A DNA stretch of 23,339 nt from NCBI GenBank assembly GCA_030146875.1, contig JASLAX010000103.1, positions 1 through 23,339 of the forward strand, given 5' to 3'. This document shows, piece after piece, positions 1 through 7,335 of this stretch; position 1 is the stretch's first letter; each line of letters starts with the position of its first letter. The notes beneath the pieces are model-generated. The model searched no databases. It saw nothing but the letters and a program-made list of their open reading frames with translations, and was not told the origin of the DNA. The DNA is from Longimicrobiaceae bacterium. GTDB lineage: Bacteria; Gemmatimonadota; Gemmatimonadetes; Longimicrobiales; Longimicrobiaceae. The position numbers and the translations under genes are program-made.

Positions 1-605
1 GCCCCTGCTGCGGGGGCGGCGCCGGGAGCGGCGCCCGGGCGGTTGCGCGCGGAGTCGCCCGCGGCGCGGGCGGCGGCGCTGTCGGCCTCCAGCAGGTAGG
101 CCAGCCAGCGGCCGTCGTCCTCGGCCAGGCGGAACGACTTCACCCGCGGGACCACGGTCACGCGGCCGTCGGCCACGCTCATGATGCCCAGCGACGACTT
201 GGGCTGCTGGTCGGGGCGGGCGCGGGCGCGACGGGCCCTCTCCATCTCGGCCCGGGTGGGGTCGATGGTGAAGACGGCGAAGCGCGAGTCGGCGGTGAAG
301 CGTGCCGGGGGCGCGCTGTATCCGCTGCCGGGGCCGGTCGCCCCCGCGCGCGTCTGCGGGCGGCCGATGTAGCCGCGCGGGTGGCGGTGCTCCGCCGCGC
401 CGCGGGTGGCGCGTACGACCACCTCGCCGTCGCCCACCTGCGGCACCAGGGAGTAGACGACCCACTGGCCGTCGCGGGACAGGGTCTCGTTGCGGATGGA
501 CCGCCAGGCGTCGAAGTCCGCCGGGGCCAGGGGACGCCTCGCCTGCTGCGCCCCCAGCGGCGCGGCGGAGAGGAGCGCGAGCGCGAACAGGGTGACTCGC
601 TTCAT
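1..605 (-). CDS. Exported S9-family (prolyl oligopeptidase-like) serine peptidase, N-terminal part
   Basis: The reading frame is open from ATG at 605 down to the left edge, about 201 residues, so the C-terminal alpha/beta-hydrolase domain lies outside the window. Residues 1-20 form a signal peptide (MKR, then a Leu/Ala-rich core, then LGAQQA). The mature part begins with a D-F-D-A-W-R-S-I segment, followed by repeated S-x-D-G-x-W-V-V-Y and T-A-D-S-R-F-A-V-F blocks. These are strands of the WD40/TolB-like beta-propeller that caps the active site in S9 peptidases. Known members of the family cleave short peptides in the periplasm or outside the cell. An Ala/Pro/Gly-rich stretch at about 180-201 looks like a low-complexity insert. 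The gene is divergent from the sixA-like gene at 740 across 134 bp. The catalytic Ser-Asp-His cannot be checked here, so the peptidase call rests on the propeller and export signal. Confidence 0.75.
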   Translation of the reverse strand, partial: MKRVTLFALALLSAAPLGAQQARRPLAPADFDAWRSIRNETLSRDGQWVVYSLVPQVGDGEVVVRATRGAAEHRHPRGYIGRPQTRAGATGPGSGYSAPPARFTADSRFAVFTIDPTRAEMERARRARARPDQQPKSSLGIMSVADGRVTVVPRVKSFRLAEDDGRWLAYLLEADSAAARAAGDSARNRPGAAPGAAPAAG

Positions 606-739
606 GGGACCACGGGTGCGGGGGAATGGCGCGGCGCCTGGGATCCGGGCCGCGGGCACAAGGTAAGCATCACGGGGTGGCGGGGCCACCAGTCGTTTCC
701 CATGCAGGTGGAGACCCGTACCCGCACCGGAACGTTGCC

Positions 740-1246
740 ATGGACCTGCTCGTGATCCGCCACGCCATCGCCGAGGAGCGCGAGGACTTCGCCCGCACGG
801 GCAAGCCCGACGCCCTTCGCCCGCTCACCGACCGCGGCCGCCGCCGCATGCGCAGGGGGGCGCGGGGGCTGAGGCGCCTGGTGGACCGCCTCGACGTGCT
901 GGCCACCTCCCCCCTGACCCGCGCGACCCAGACGGCGGAGATCGTGGCGTCGCAGTACCCGTCCGCCGCGCAGGAGACGCTCCACGAGCTGGAGCCGGAG
1001 GCGCTTCCAGACACGCTCCTCCCGTTCCTGCAGGCGCAGGGCCAGGAGTCGGCCGTGGCCGTGGTGGGCCACGAGCCGCACCTGTCGACCGTCGTCTCCT
1101 GGCTGCTCTCGGGGCGGACCCACTCGTTCGTGACGCTGGCGAAGGGGGGAGCGGTCCTCCTCCGCTTCGAGGACGCTCCCGCCCCCGGCGGCGCCGCGCT
1201 GGTGTGGGCGCTCGCGCCCGGGCAGCTCCGCAAGCTGCGGAGGTGA
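740..1246 (+). CDS. sixA: SixA-type phosphohistidine phosphatase (histidine phosphatase superfamily)
   Basis: This 168-residue protein has the superfamily signature at its N-terminus, L-V-I-R7-H8-A, where His8 is the residue that becomes phosphorylated. The second catalytic His lies in V-V-G-H111-E-P-H. The length matches short SixA-type phosphatases, which dephosphorylate phosphohistidine proteins in E. coli. I chose ATG 740 because it places the R-H-A strand five residues from the start as in the family; upstream in-frame codons encode only low-quality sequence. No strong Shine-Dalgarno sequence is visible. The stop is 7 bp before the CHAD-CYTH gene, so the two are probably co-transcribed. 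SixA-like and CHAD genes often neighbour each other and polyphosphate genes, but the true substrate here is unknown. Confidence 0.85.
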   Translation: MDLLVIRHAIAEEREDFARTGKPDALRPLTDRGRRRMRRGARGLRRLVDRLDVLATSPLTRATQTAEIVASQYPSAAQETLHELEPEALPDTLLPFLQAQGQESAVAVVGHEPHLSTVVSWLLSGRTHSFVTLAKGGAVLLRFEDAPAPGGAALVWALAPGQLRKLRR

Positions 1247-1253
1247 CGGGGCG

Positions 1254-2684
1254 ATGAAGGACTCGAGCCACCTGCTGGACCTGCCCGTGGAGAGGGCGGC
1301 GCGCCTGCTGGCCCTCCGCTTCCTGGCCGACGCGGCGGAGGGGCGGCGGCGCCTGGACGATCCCGCGGACGAGGAGGCGCTGCACGACTTCCGAGTGGGG
1401 CTGCGCCGCCTGCGCAGCACGCTGCGCACCTACCGGCCCTGGCTGCGCGAGAGCGTGCGCGGCCGCGACCGCCGCCGCGTGGCCTCGCTGGCCCACGCCA
1501 CGGGGGAGAGCCGCGACCTGGAGGTGCAGCTCGGCTGGCTGCAGACGCGCCACACCCGCCAGTGGGCGCGCGAGCGGGCCTCCGCCGAGTGGCTGGCCGG
1601 CCGCCTGCGCGAGCGGAAGCGCCACGCGGACGGCGACCTGGCGGCCGCCGCGGCCGGCAGGTTCGAGAAGGAGGCGCGCCGTCTCTCCCGCCGGCTCGCG
1701 CGCTACGACGGGCGCATCGACCCCGCGCTTCCCGCGGGCGGGCCGCGGCTGCGCGACGTGATGTGGGAGGTGGCGGACGCCCTGGTGGCGGAGATGCGCG
1801 CCCGCCTGGCGGAGGTGCAGTCCATCGCCGACCAGGAGCCGGCCCACGGCGCCCGCATCGCCGGGAAGCGCCTGCGATACCTGCTCGAGCCCTTCGCCGG
1901 GGGGATCGTGGACGGCAAGGTGTCCATCGGCCGTCTCAAGGAGCTGCAGGAGCTGCTGGGCGAGATGCACGACGCGCACGTGCTGCTGGAAGGGGTGCGC
2001 GCGGCGGAGGGCTCGCTCGCGGAGCGGGAGGTGGACGGGGAGGTGGAGGCGGAGCCGCACCCGGACCCCTCGCGCGGGCTGGTCTCCCTGCGCCTGCGCC
2101 TGGAGCGGCGGCAGGCGAAGTGCTTCCGCGCGCTGAAGGCCGGATGGCTCGGCGGAAGGGGCGACGACCTGCTCGCCGCGATCGCCGACTCCGTCCGCGC
2201 GCTGTCGGCCGGCCGGACGGGGGACGACACCGAGATCGAGCGGAAGTACCTGCTCCGCCGCTTCCCGCGGCTGCCGGACGGCGCGAAGGTGAAGGAGATC
2301 GACCAGGGCTACCTGCCCGGCGACAGGCTGAACGAGCGCATCCGGCGGGTGAAGGCGGACGGCGAGGAGCGCTGGTACCGCACCGTGAAGGTGGGCACCG
2401 GCATCTCCCGCCTGGAGCTGGAGGAGGAGGCCCCCGCGCCCCTGGGCAAGCGCCTCTGGGAGCTGACGGACGGCAAGCGGGTGCGGAAGCGGCGCTACGT
2501 GGTGGCCGAGGACGACGGGTTGAAGTGGGAGATCGACCGCTTCCGCGACCGCCGGCTGGTGCTGGCGGAGGTGGAGCTGCCGGCGGAGGACGCGGAGGTG
2601 GCGATCCCCGCCTGGCTGGAGCCGTACGTGGTGCGCGAGGTCACCGGCGACCCCGACTACCTGAACCTGAACCTCGCCCGCTAG
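1254..2684 (+). CDS. CHAD-CYTH fusion protein, probable polyphosphate-related protein
   Basis: The protein has 476 residues. Residues about 10-305 form a CHAD domain: an all-helical, Arg/His-rich segment with the typical L-H-D-F-R-V-G-L-R-R-L-R-S-T-L-R motif near the start and a second basic helix, A-G-K-R-L-R-Y, near the middle. CHAD domains bind polyphosphate. Residues about 325-476 form a CYTH (triphosphate tunnel metalloenzyme) domain, opened by the signature E327-I-E-R-K331 and continuing with alternating charged strands (R-W-Y-R-T-V-K, R-L-E-L-E-E-E, L-A-E-V-E-L). CYTH enzymes hydrolyse triphosphate compounds. The usual fusion has CYTH first; here CHAD comes first. The gene lies between sixA (7 bp gap) and the M16 protease (12 bp gap). 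Whether it hydrolyses polyphosphate, inorganic triphosphate or something else cannot be told from sequence. Confidence 0.9.
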   Translation: MKDSSHLLDLPVERAARLLALRFLADAAEGRRRLDDPADEEALHDFRVGLRRLRSTLRTYRPWLRESVRGRDRRRVASLAHATGESRDLEVQLGWLQTRHTRQWARERASAEWLAGRLRERKRHADGDLAAAAAGRFEKEARRLSRRLARYDGRIDPALPAGGPRLRDVMWEVADALVAEMRARLAEVQSIADQEPAHGARIAGKRLRYLLEPFAGGIVDGKVSIGRLKELQELLGEMHDAHVLLEGVRAAEGSLAEREVDGEVEAEPHPDPSRGLVSLRLRLERRQAKCFRALKAGWLGGRGDDLLAAIADSVRALSAGRTGDDTEIERKYLLRRFPRLPDGAKVKEIDQGYLPGDRLNERIRRVKADGEERWYRTVKVGTGISRLELEEEAPAPLGKRLWELTDGKRVRKRRYVVAEDDGLKWEIDRFRDRRLVLAEVELPAEDAEVAIPAWLEPYVVREVTGDPDYLNLNLAR

Positions 2685-2696
2685 GGGCCCCCCCGA

Positions 2697-5576
2697 ATGA
2701 TCCCCGCCCCGCCACGCATCCGCCCCCTCCTGGTCCTGGCTCTCGCCGCCGCGGCGGCGGGGTGCGTGCGCGCGTCGGCGGGCCCCGGGCCCGGGTACCC
2801 CCCGGGGCTGCACCCCGAGCAGCGCATTCCGGGGGACACCACCGTGGTGACGGGCCGCTTCCTCAACGGGCTCACCTACTACGTCCGCGCGAACCGGGAG
2901 CCCCCCGGCCGCGCGGAGCTGCGCCTGGTGGTGAACGCCGGCTCCATCCTGGAGGACGAGAGCCAGCTCGGCGTGGCCCACTTCGTGGAGCACATGGCGT
3001 TCAACGGCACCCGCCGCTTCGCCGAGCACCAGCTCGTGGACTACCTGGAGTCGGTGGGGATGCGCTTCGGGCCCGACATCAACGCCTCCACCGGCTTCGA
3101 CGAGACCATCTACACGCTCACGCTGCCCGTGGACTCGCCGCTGGTGCTGGAGAAGGGGCTGGACATCCTGGAGGACTGGGCGACGGGGATCGCCTTCGAC
3201 CCGCGCGAGGTGGAGGCGGAGCGCGGGGTGGTGATCGAGGAGTGGCGCCTGGGCCGCGGGGCCTCGGCCCGCGTGCAGGAGAAGCACCTGCCGGTGCTGT
3301 TCGAGCGCTCGCGCTACGCCCGGCGGCTCCCCATCGGCGACCCGGAGCTGCTGCGGCGGGTGGGGGCCGACGAGCTGCGCCGCTTCTACCGCGACTGGTA
3401 CCGGCCCGACCTGATGGCCGTGGTGGCCGTGGGCGACTTCGACGTGGAGCGGGTGCGCCGCCTGATCTCGGAGCGTTTCGCCCGCATCCAGCCGCGCGAC
3501 TCCGCCCGCGTCCGCGGCCGCTTCCCCGTGCCCACGGGGGACCGGACGCGCGTCGCCGTGGTCTCGGACCCCGAGCTGTCGTCCTCCACCGTCTCCCTGG
3601 TGCACACGGTCCCGGCCCGCAACCGCGGCACCGTGGGGCGCTACCGCGACGGGATCGTGGAGTCGCTCTACGCGGGGATGATGAGCCACCGCCTGAACGA
3701 GCTGGCCCAGCGGCCGGACGCGCCCTTCCTGGGCGTCTCCTCGTTCCACGGCTCGCTGGTGCGCCCGCTGGACGCCTTCGTCCTCTCCGCCGACGCGCCC
3801 GAGAGCGGGACCGCGCGCGCCCTGGCCACGCTGGTGGCCGAGGCGGAGCGCGTCGCGCGGCACGGCTTCACCGCGGGGGAGCTGGAGCGGGAGAAGGCCG
3901 ACGTGATGCGCGCCTGGGAGCAGATCCACGTGGAGCGGGGGAAGACCACGTCGTCGCAGCACGCCGACCAGTACGCGGCGCACTACCTGTACGGCGGGCC
4001 CATCCTGACGGTGGAGTCTGAGTACGCCATGCAGCGGGCGCTGGTGCCCCGCGTGGCGATCGAGGAGGTGAACGCGCGGGCGCGGGCCTGGCTGCGGGTG
4101 CGCGCCCGCTCCATCCTGGTGAGCGTTCCCGACAAGGCGGGGCTGGCGGCGCCGTCTGAGGCGCGGCTGCGGGCCGTGCTGGACTCGGTCTCCCGCGCGC
4201 GCCTGGAGCCGTGGGCGGAGACGGTGAGCGACGCGCCGCTGGTGGCGCGCCCGCCCGCGCCCGGGCGGGTGGTGGCGGAGCGGACGCACGCCGGCGGGAT
4301 CGTGGAGTGGACGCTCTCCAACGGGGTGCGCGTCCTTCTCCGGACCACGGACTTCCGCGAGGACGAGGTGCTGCTGGCCGCGCGCAGCCCGGGCGGGACG
4401 TCGGTGGTCCCCGACTCGTCGTTCCTGGACGCGCAGACGGCGACCGCGGCGGTGCAGGTGGGCGGGGTGGGCGACCTGTCCGTGGTGGACCTGCAGAAGC
4501 GGCTGGCCGGGAAGTCCGCCGCGGTGGGGCCGGACGTGTCGGAGCTGTGGGAGGGGATGTCGGGCACCGCGTCGCCCCGCGACCTGGAGACGATGCTGCA
4601 GCTCGTCTGGCTCTACTTCACCCGGCCGCGGCGCGACCCGCAGGCGTGGGAGGCGTACCGGCAGAGGGCGCGCGAGTCGCTCCGGAATCGCGGCGCCTCG
4701 CCGGAGTCCGCCTTCCAGGACACCGTCCTGCGCCTCCTGACCCGCGACCACCCGCGGGCGCGGCCGATCACCCGGGAGTCCTTCGACCGCGTGGACCTGG
4801 ACCGCTCGCTGGCCGTGTACCGCGACCGCTTCGCCGACGCGGGCGACTTCACCTTCTACCTGGTGGGCCGCATGACCCCCGACTCCGTGCGCCCGCTGGT
4901 GGAGCGCTGGCTGGGGGCGCTGCCGTCCACCGGGCGCAAGGAGACCTGGCGGGACGTGGGGATCACGCCGCCGCCCGGGGTGGAGCGCGCCACGGTGCGC
5001 CGCGGGCTGGAGCCGAAGGGGCGGACGCAGCTCGTCTTCAGCGGCCCGGCGGAGTTCGGGCCCGGGACCGGCGGGGCGCTGCGGACGCTGGCGGACGTGC
5101 TGGAGCTTCGCCTGCGCGAGCGGCTGCGCGAGGACCTGGGCGGCACCTACGGGGTGGGGGTGGGCGGCAGCGCGCAGCGGGACCCGCGGGGGGCGTACCG
5201 CTTCGTGATCGACTTCGGCGCCGCGCCGGAGCGCCTGCCGGAGCTGACGCGCGTGGTCTTCGCGGAGATCGACTCGCTCAAGGCCGCCGGCCCGTCGGAG
5301 AAGGACCTGCAGAAGGTGCGCGAGGCGCAGCGCCGCGCGCGGGAGATCGAGCGCCGCGAGAACCACTGGTGGCTGCTCCAGATCCTGGCCCACGACCGCT
5401 ACGGCTGGGACTTCGCCGCCATCGGCCGTGACGCGCGCACCGAGGGGATCACCGCGGCGGCGGTGCGGGACGCCGCGCGGCGGTACCTGGACGTCGGCCG
5501 CTACGTGCAGGTCACGCTGATGCCGGAGGGTCCCGTTCCGGGGGATGCGGCGGCTCCGAGGGTGCCTTCACCGTAG
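2697..5576 (+). CDS. M16-family zinc metalloprotease, lipoprotein
   Basis: This 959-residue protein has two M16 units, matching the long two-domain bacterial members of the family. The N-terminus is a lipoprotein signal (basic start, L-L-V-L-A-L core, A-A-A-A-G-C with Cys23), so the protein is probably anchored in the cell envelope facing outward. The inverted zinc motif is H95-F-V-E98-H99. The downstream acidic ligand is expected in the E-x-E-R-G-V-V segment near residues 171-176. A second, non-catalytic M16 unit starts near residue 545 (T-L-S-N-G-V-R-V-L-L-R) and lacks HxxEH; it ends with the typical L-R-E-D-L-G-G-T-Y-G-V. These proteases cut oligopeptides in a closed chamber formed by the two halves. 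The gene follows the CHAD-CYTH gene by 12 bp. Nothing in the sequence ties it specifically to the lanthipeptide locus downstream. Confidence 0.93.
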   Translation: MIPAPPRIRPLLVLALAAAAAGCVRASAGPGPGYPPGLHPEQRIPGDTTVVTGRFLNGLTYYVRANREPPGRAELRLVVNAGSILEDESQLGVAHFVEHMAFNGTRRFAEHQLVDYLESVGMRFGPDINASTGFDETIYTLTLPVDSPLVLEKGLDILEDWATGIAFDPREVEAERGVVIEEWRLGRGASARVQEKHLPVLFERSRYARRLPIGDPELLRRVGADELRRFYRDWYRPDLMAVVAVGDFDVERVRRLISERFARIQPRDSARVRGRFPVPTGDRTRVAVVSDPELSSSTVSLVHTVPARNRGTVGRYRDGIVESLYAGMMSHRLNELAQRPDAPFLGVSSFHGSLVRPLDAFVLSADAPESGTARALATLVAEAERVARHGFTAGELEREKADVMRAWEQIHVERGKTTSSQHADQYAAHYLYGGPILTVESEYAMQRALVPRVAIEEVNARARAWLRVRARSILVSVPDKAGLAAPSEARLRAVLDSVSRARLEPWAETVSDAPLVARPPAPGRVVAERTHAGGIVEWTLSNGVRVLLRTTDFREDEVLLAARSPGGTSVVPDSSFLDAQTATAAVQVGGVGDLSVVDLQKRLAGKSAAVGPDVSELWEGMSGTASPRDLETMLQLVWLYFTRPRRDPQAWEAYRQRARESLRNRGASPESAFQDTVLRLLTRDHPRARPITRESFDRVDLDRSLAVYRDRFADAGDFTFYLVGRMTPDSVRPLVERWLGALPSTGRKETWRDVGITPPPGVERATVRRGLEPKGRTQLVFSGPAEFGPGTGGALRTLADVLELRLRERLREDLGGTYGVGVGGSAQRDPRGAYRFVIDFGAAPERLPELTRVVFAEIDSLKAAGPSEKDLQKVREAQRRAREIERRENHWWLLQILAHDRYGWDFAAIGRDARTEGITAAAVRDAARRYLDVGRYVQVTLMPEGPVPGDAAAPRVPSP

Positions 5577-5682
5577 GCTCGCGTCGCTACGGACCGGCGA
5601 GCGGCCGTCCTCCGGTCCGCTCGACTGCGGAGGGCACGAGGTGCGTTGGCGGGATCGTCGCAACACGCGTCCATCGCAGCGC

Positions 5683-5718
5683 GGGCATCCTTTCATCCAA
5701 CGAGGAGAAAGGATGCCC
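5683..5718. terminator. Hairpin downstream of the M16 gene, no U-tract
   Basis: GGGCATCCTTT (5683-5693) and AAAGGATGCCC (5708-5718) form a perfect 11-bp stem around a 14-nt loop, about 107 bp after the M16 stop codon. No run of T follows on either strand, so intrinsic termination is uncertain. It may instead protect the 3' end of the transcript or be part of a dispersed repeat. Confidence 0.4.
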
Positions 5719-5743
5719 TCCGTGCGAAGGGGCCGTTGCAGTT

Positions 5744-5776
5744 CTCCGCGTCTCCGCGTCCTCCGCGTCTCCGCGT
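5744..5776. repeat. Short tandem repeat (CTCCGCGT)4
   Basis: Copies are at 5744-5751, 5752-5759, 5761-5768 and 5769-5776, with a single extra C at 5760. The array lies in a non-coding interval just downstream of the hairpin. Function is unknown. Confidence 0.7.
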
Positions 5777-5990
5777 GCTTCTCTCGTCCTTTCGGCGCGT
5801 GACGGAAGCCTCCGCCACGCCGGGGGAGAGAGGCCCACCGGCAACATTCGTCCATCATCGTCCAGAGTGGATCGAAGGATCGGCATCACGCGCGAACCGC
5901 CGCAGATCACCTTTTCCGCGCCCCTCCCCTTGCGCCGGGACGCCGCGGGAGAGATCGTGGGGAGAGGTGAGGCGGCGTTTCCTCGCGAAG

Positions 5991-6428
5991 ATGGACGCGT
6001 CTGTGCGAATCGCACGAAATCCCCCGGAGCTCGGCACCGGGGCGTCGGACGGCGCGCCGGCTCCTGCCGTGCACCCGCTCGCGGCCGTGGACGTGCTGCG
6101 GTACGCGGCGCAGGCGGCGGTCCAGCGGTCCACCCTGCGGCGGGTGGCGGCGGAGATCGGCATGAGCCACAGCGGCCTGCGCACCTTCATCGGGGGCACG
6201 GCGCCGTACAGCGCCACGCTCACCAGGCTCCGCGCCTGGCACGCGCGCCAGGACGGCGTCACGCTGGAGCGGGCGCAGAGGGCGCTCGACATCCTGACGG
6301 GACACCTGCGCGGGAAGGAACGGGAGGCCGCGACGCGCGCCATCCTGAACGCGCTTAAGGTGGCGAGCAAGGAGTCCCGGGAGCCGCCGCCGCCGTGGCT
6401 GAAGCCGCTGCGGAAGCTGGGGCGCTGA
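5991..6428 (+). CDS. Small helix-turn-helix-like protein, unknown function
   Basis: The 145-residue product is predicted from ATG 5991. The frame stays open further upstream, but that part looks non-coding. Residues about 30-75 contain a likely helix-turn-helix: L-R-R-V-A-A-E-I-G-M-S-H-S-G-L-R-T-F-I-G-G, followed by L-T-R-L-R-A-W-H. This is the style of lambda-repressor-like DNA-binding proteins. The C-terminal half is helical, and its end is basic with a short proline run. No effector domain is visible. A purine-rich GGAGAGGTGAGG lies about 20 nt upstream, too far for a normal ribosome site, so the start is uncertain. The gene converges on the lanthipeptide precursor cluster, whose terminator lies 97 bp past its stop. 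A role in regulating that cluster is possible but not shown. Confidence 0.65.
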   Translation: MDASVRIARNPPELGTGASDGAPAPAVHPLAAVDVLRYAAQAAVQRSTLRRVAAEIGMSHSGLRTFIGGTAPYSATLTRLRAWHARQDGVTLERAQRALDILTGHLRGKEREAATRAILNALKVASKESREPPPPWLKPLRKLGR

Positions 6429-6524
6429 GCCCACGGCGGGAGGGGGCGGGGACGAGCCGATGGCCGTTCCCGCCTTCGCGTTCTCCGCATTCCAGGATCG
6501 TCCCGCGGGCGCGACGAAAACACG

Positions 6525-6554
6525 ACCGGGCCGCCCTGCATCGGGCGGCCCGGT
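6525..6554 (-). terminator. Intrinsic terminator of the lanthipeptide precursor cluster
   Basis: ACCGGGCCGCCC (6525-6536) and GGGCGGCCCGGT (6543-6554) form a perfect 12-bp stem with a 6-nt loop, 26 bp downstream of the last precursor stop. Read on the minus strand, the stem is followed by CGTGTTTTCG, a short U-tract. It probably also limits read-through from the convergent HTH-like gene ending at 6428. Confidence 0.85.
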
Positions 6555-6580
6555 GTTCCTGCATCGGACGGCCGGCCCGC

Positions 6581-6775
6581 TCAGCTCGCCAGCACCAGCG
6601 CCATCAGCCACAGCGAGCACGGGATCGACGTGCCGCCGGTCAGGCCCGTGACCTCGTCCTCACCCAGCTCGACCATGCCGGCCGGGTTCGCCGGAACGGC
6701 CTGGAGCTGGGACTCGTTCAGGGTGGAGCGGAAGACGGGATCCTTCCAGGCGCGGACGACGGTGTCCTGAGTCAT
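6581..6775 (-). CDS. lanA3: Class II lanthipeptide precursor, mersacidin/lichenicidin family (third in order)
   Basis: This is a 64-residue peptide. The leader carries the family hallmarks V-V-R-A-W-K-D-P-V-F-R-S-T-L, then A-V-P-A-N-P-A-G near residues 26-33, and E-V-T-G-L-T-G-G ending at residue 48. Double Gly is the cutting site for C39-type exporters, and one such exporter is encoded at 12490. The predicted 16-residue core begins T-S-I-P-C-S and ends L-V-L-A-S. It has one Cys, four Ser/Thr (Thr1, Ser2, Ser6, Ser16) and a strongly hydrophobic middle containing Trp. ATG 6775 is preceded by AGGAG at good spacing. The frame is open far upstream, but homology with the two sister peptides fixes the start. 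It is the last precursor before the terminator and the only one with Trp in the core. Confidence 0.93.
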   Translation of the reverse strand: MTQDTVVRAWKDPVFRSTLNESQLQAVPANPAGMVELGEDEVTGLTGGTSIPCSLWLMALVLAS

Positions 6776-6805
6776 GACGTGTTCTCCTGTCGGGGGTGGG
6801 AGGGT

Positions 6806-6821
6806 GCGCCGCGAGCGGCGC
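6806..6821 (-). promoter_or_regulatory. Conserved 5' leader hairpin before lanA3
   Basis: GCGCCG / CGGCGC arms (6806-6811, 6816-6821) enclose a 4-nt loop, ending 30 nt before the lanA3 start codon. The same structure at the same distance precedes the other two precursors. On the minus strand it is followed by a C-rich stretch and then the AGGAG ribosome site. Confidence 0.55.
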
Positions 6822-6918
6822 GGGATCGGGAGCGCCGAGCCGAGCCCGTGCGGAAGCGCGCTCGGCAGCGGCGACGCATCGGCACCCGCGGGGGGCGAGC
6901 GCCGGTGCCCGGAGCCGC

Positions 6919-7113
6919 TCAGGTGGTGAGCGCGATGATCGCGAACATGATGGAGCACGGGATGCCCGTGCCGCCCGTCAGGCCCGTGACCTCGGTCTCG
7001 GCCAGCTCGACCATGCCGGCCGGGTTCGCCGGGACGGCCTGCAGCTCGGTGTTGCTCAGACCGGCGCGGAAGACGGGGTCCTTCCAGGCGCGGACGACCT
7101 GATCCTGAGTCAT
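6919..7113 (-). CDS. lanA2: Class II lanthipeptide precursor, mersacidin/lichenicidin family (second in order)
   Basis: This 64-residue peptide has a leader nearly identical to its sisters: V-V-R-A-W-K-D-P-V-F-R-A-G-L, A-V-P-A-N-P-A-G and E-V-T-G-L-T-G-G, with Gly-Gly at residues 47-48. The 16-residue core begins T-G-I-P-C-S and ends A-I-I-A-L-T-T. Gly replaces the Ser found at position 2 in the other two cores. Modifiable residues are Thr1, Ser6, Thr15 and Thr16; Cys5 is the only Cys. Dehydration of Thr1 would be needed for any ring to Cys5 from the N-terminal side. GGAGGT lies just upstream of ATG 7113, the strongest ribosome site of the three. The product is expected to be modified by the LanM at 8046 and exported through the C39 transporter. 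Confidence 0.93.
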   Translation of the reverse strand: MTQDQVVRAWKDPVFRAGLSNTELQAVPANPAGMVELAETEVTGLTGGTGIPCSIMFAIIALTT

Positions 7114-7141
7114 GACGTACCTCCAGGTGGGGAGAGTGGGT

Positions 7142-7158
7142 GCGCCGGCGTGCGGCGC
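7142..7158 (-). promoter_or_regulatory. Conserved 5' leader hairpin before lanA2
   Basis: GCGCCG (7142-7147) and CGGCGC (7153-7158) pair around a 5-nt loop, ending 28 nt before the lanA2 ATG. On the minus strand CTCTCCCCACCT follows and then GGAGGT, so the pyrimidine tract could pair with the ribosome site. Confidence 0.55.
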
Positions 7159-7281
7159 GGAGTCGTGGCCCCGGTCGAAGCGCACGAGGGTCGGGCGCCG
7201 CGCCCGGGATCCGGGTCGAGGCGCACATGTCCAGGGTTGGAGACGGGCGGGCCGCGAGCCGCGGCCGGACGGGAGGGAGAG

Positions 7282-7316
7282 CGTGCGGAGGCCCGGGAGC
7301 GCCGGGCCTCCGCACG
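7282..7316 (-). terminator. Intercistronic 15-bp hairpin between lanA1 and lanA2
   Basis: CGTGCGGAGGCCCGG (7282-7296) and its exact complement at 7302-7316 enclose a 5-nt loop, 19 bp after the lanA1 stop on the minus strand. No U-tract follows. It could be a partial terminator, a stop for 3' exonucleases or a processing point that sets the ratio of lanA1 to the downstream precursors. Confidence 0.6.
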
Positions 7317-7335
7317 TGCTACCGTCCCGCGGGGA

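Larger units (their letters stand above)
5577..5990. other. Non-coding interval with tandem CTCCGCGT repeat
   Basis: This 414-bp stretch separates the M16 gene from the small HTH-like gene. I see no convincing gene in it: open frames exist on both strands but are Arg-rich and lack family features. It holds a strong hairpin (listed separately) and, at 5744-5776, four near-perfect copies of the octamer CTCCGCGT with one extra C between copies two and three. The composition differs from flanking genes, with more A and T. A dispersed intergenic repeat is possible, but other copies would have to be sought elsewhere in the genome. Confidence 0.5.

Noticed and set aside
1562..4021. Long plus-strand frame spanning CHAD-CYTH and M16 genes
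   Set aside because: It is an out-of-frame reading of both genes, made mostly of Arg, Ala, Gly and Pro.
825..5393. A minus-strand open frame of about 1520 codons
   Set aside because: It lies opposite three well-supported plus-strand genes, is full of Arg, His, Pro and Gln, and shows no domain. Such long antisense frames are typical of very GC-rich coding DNA.
5646..5990. Upstream extension of the HTH-like gene
   Set aside because: This part crosses the hairpin and the tandem repeat and reads as Arg/Ser/Pro-rich sequence without any conserved-looking block.
7282..7316. Intrinsic terminator that would separate lanA1 from lanA2 and lanA3
   Set aside because: The stem lacks the T-run needed for a confident intrinsic terminator, and I found no convincing separate promoter before lanA2, so I kept the three as one probable transcript.
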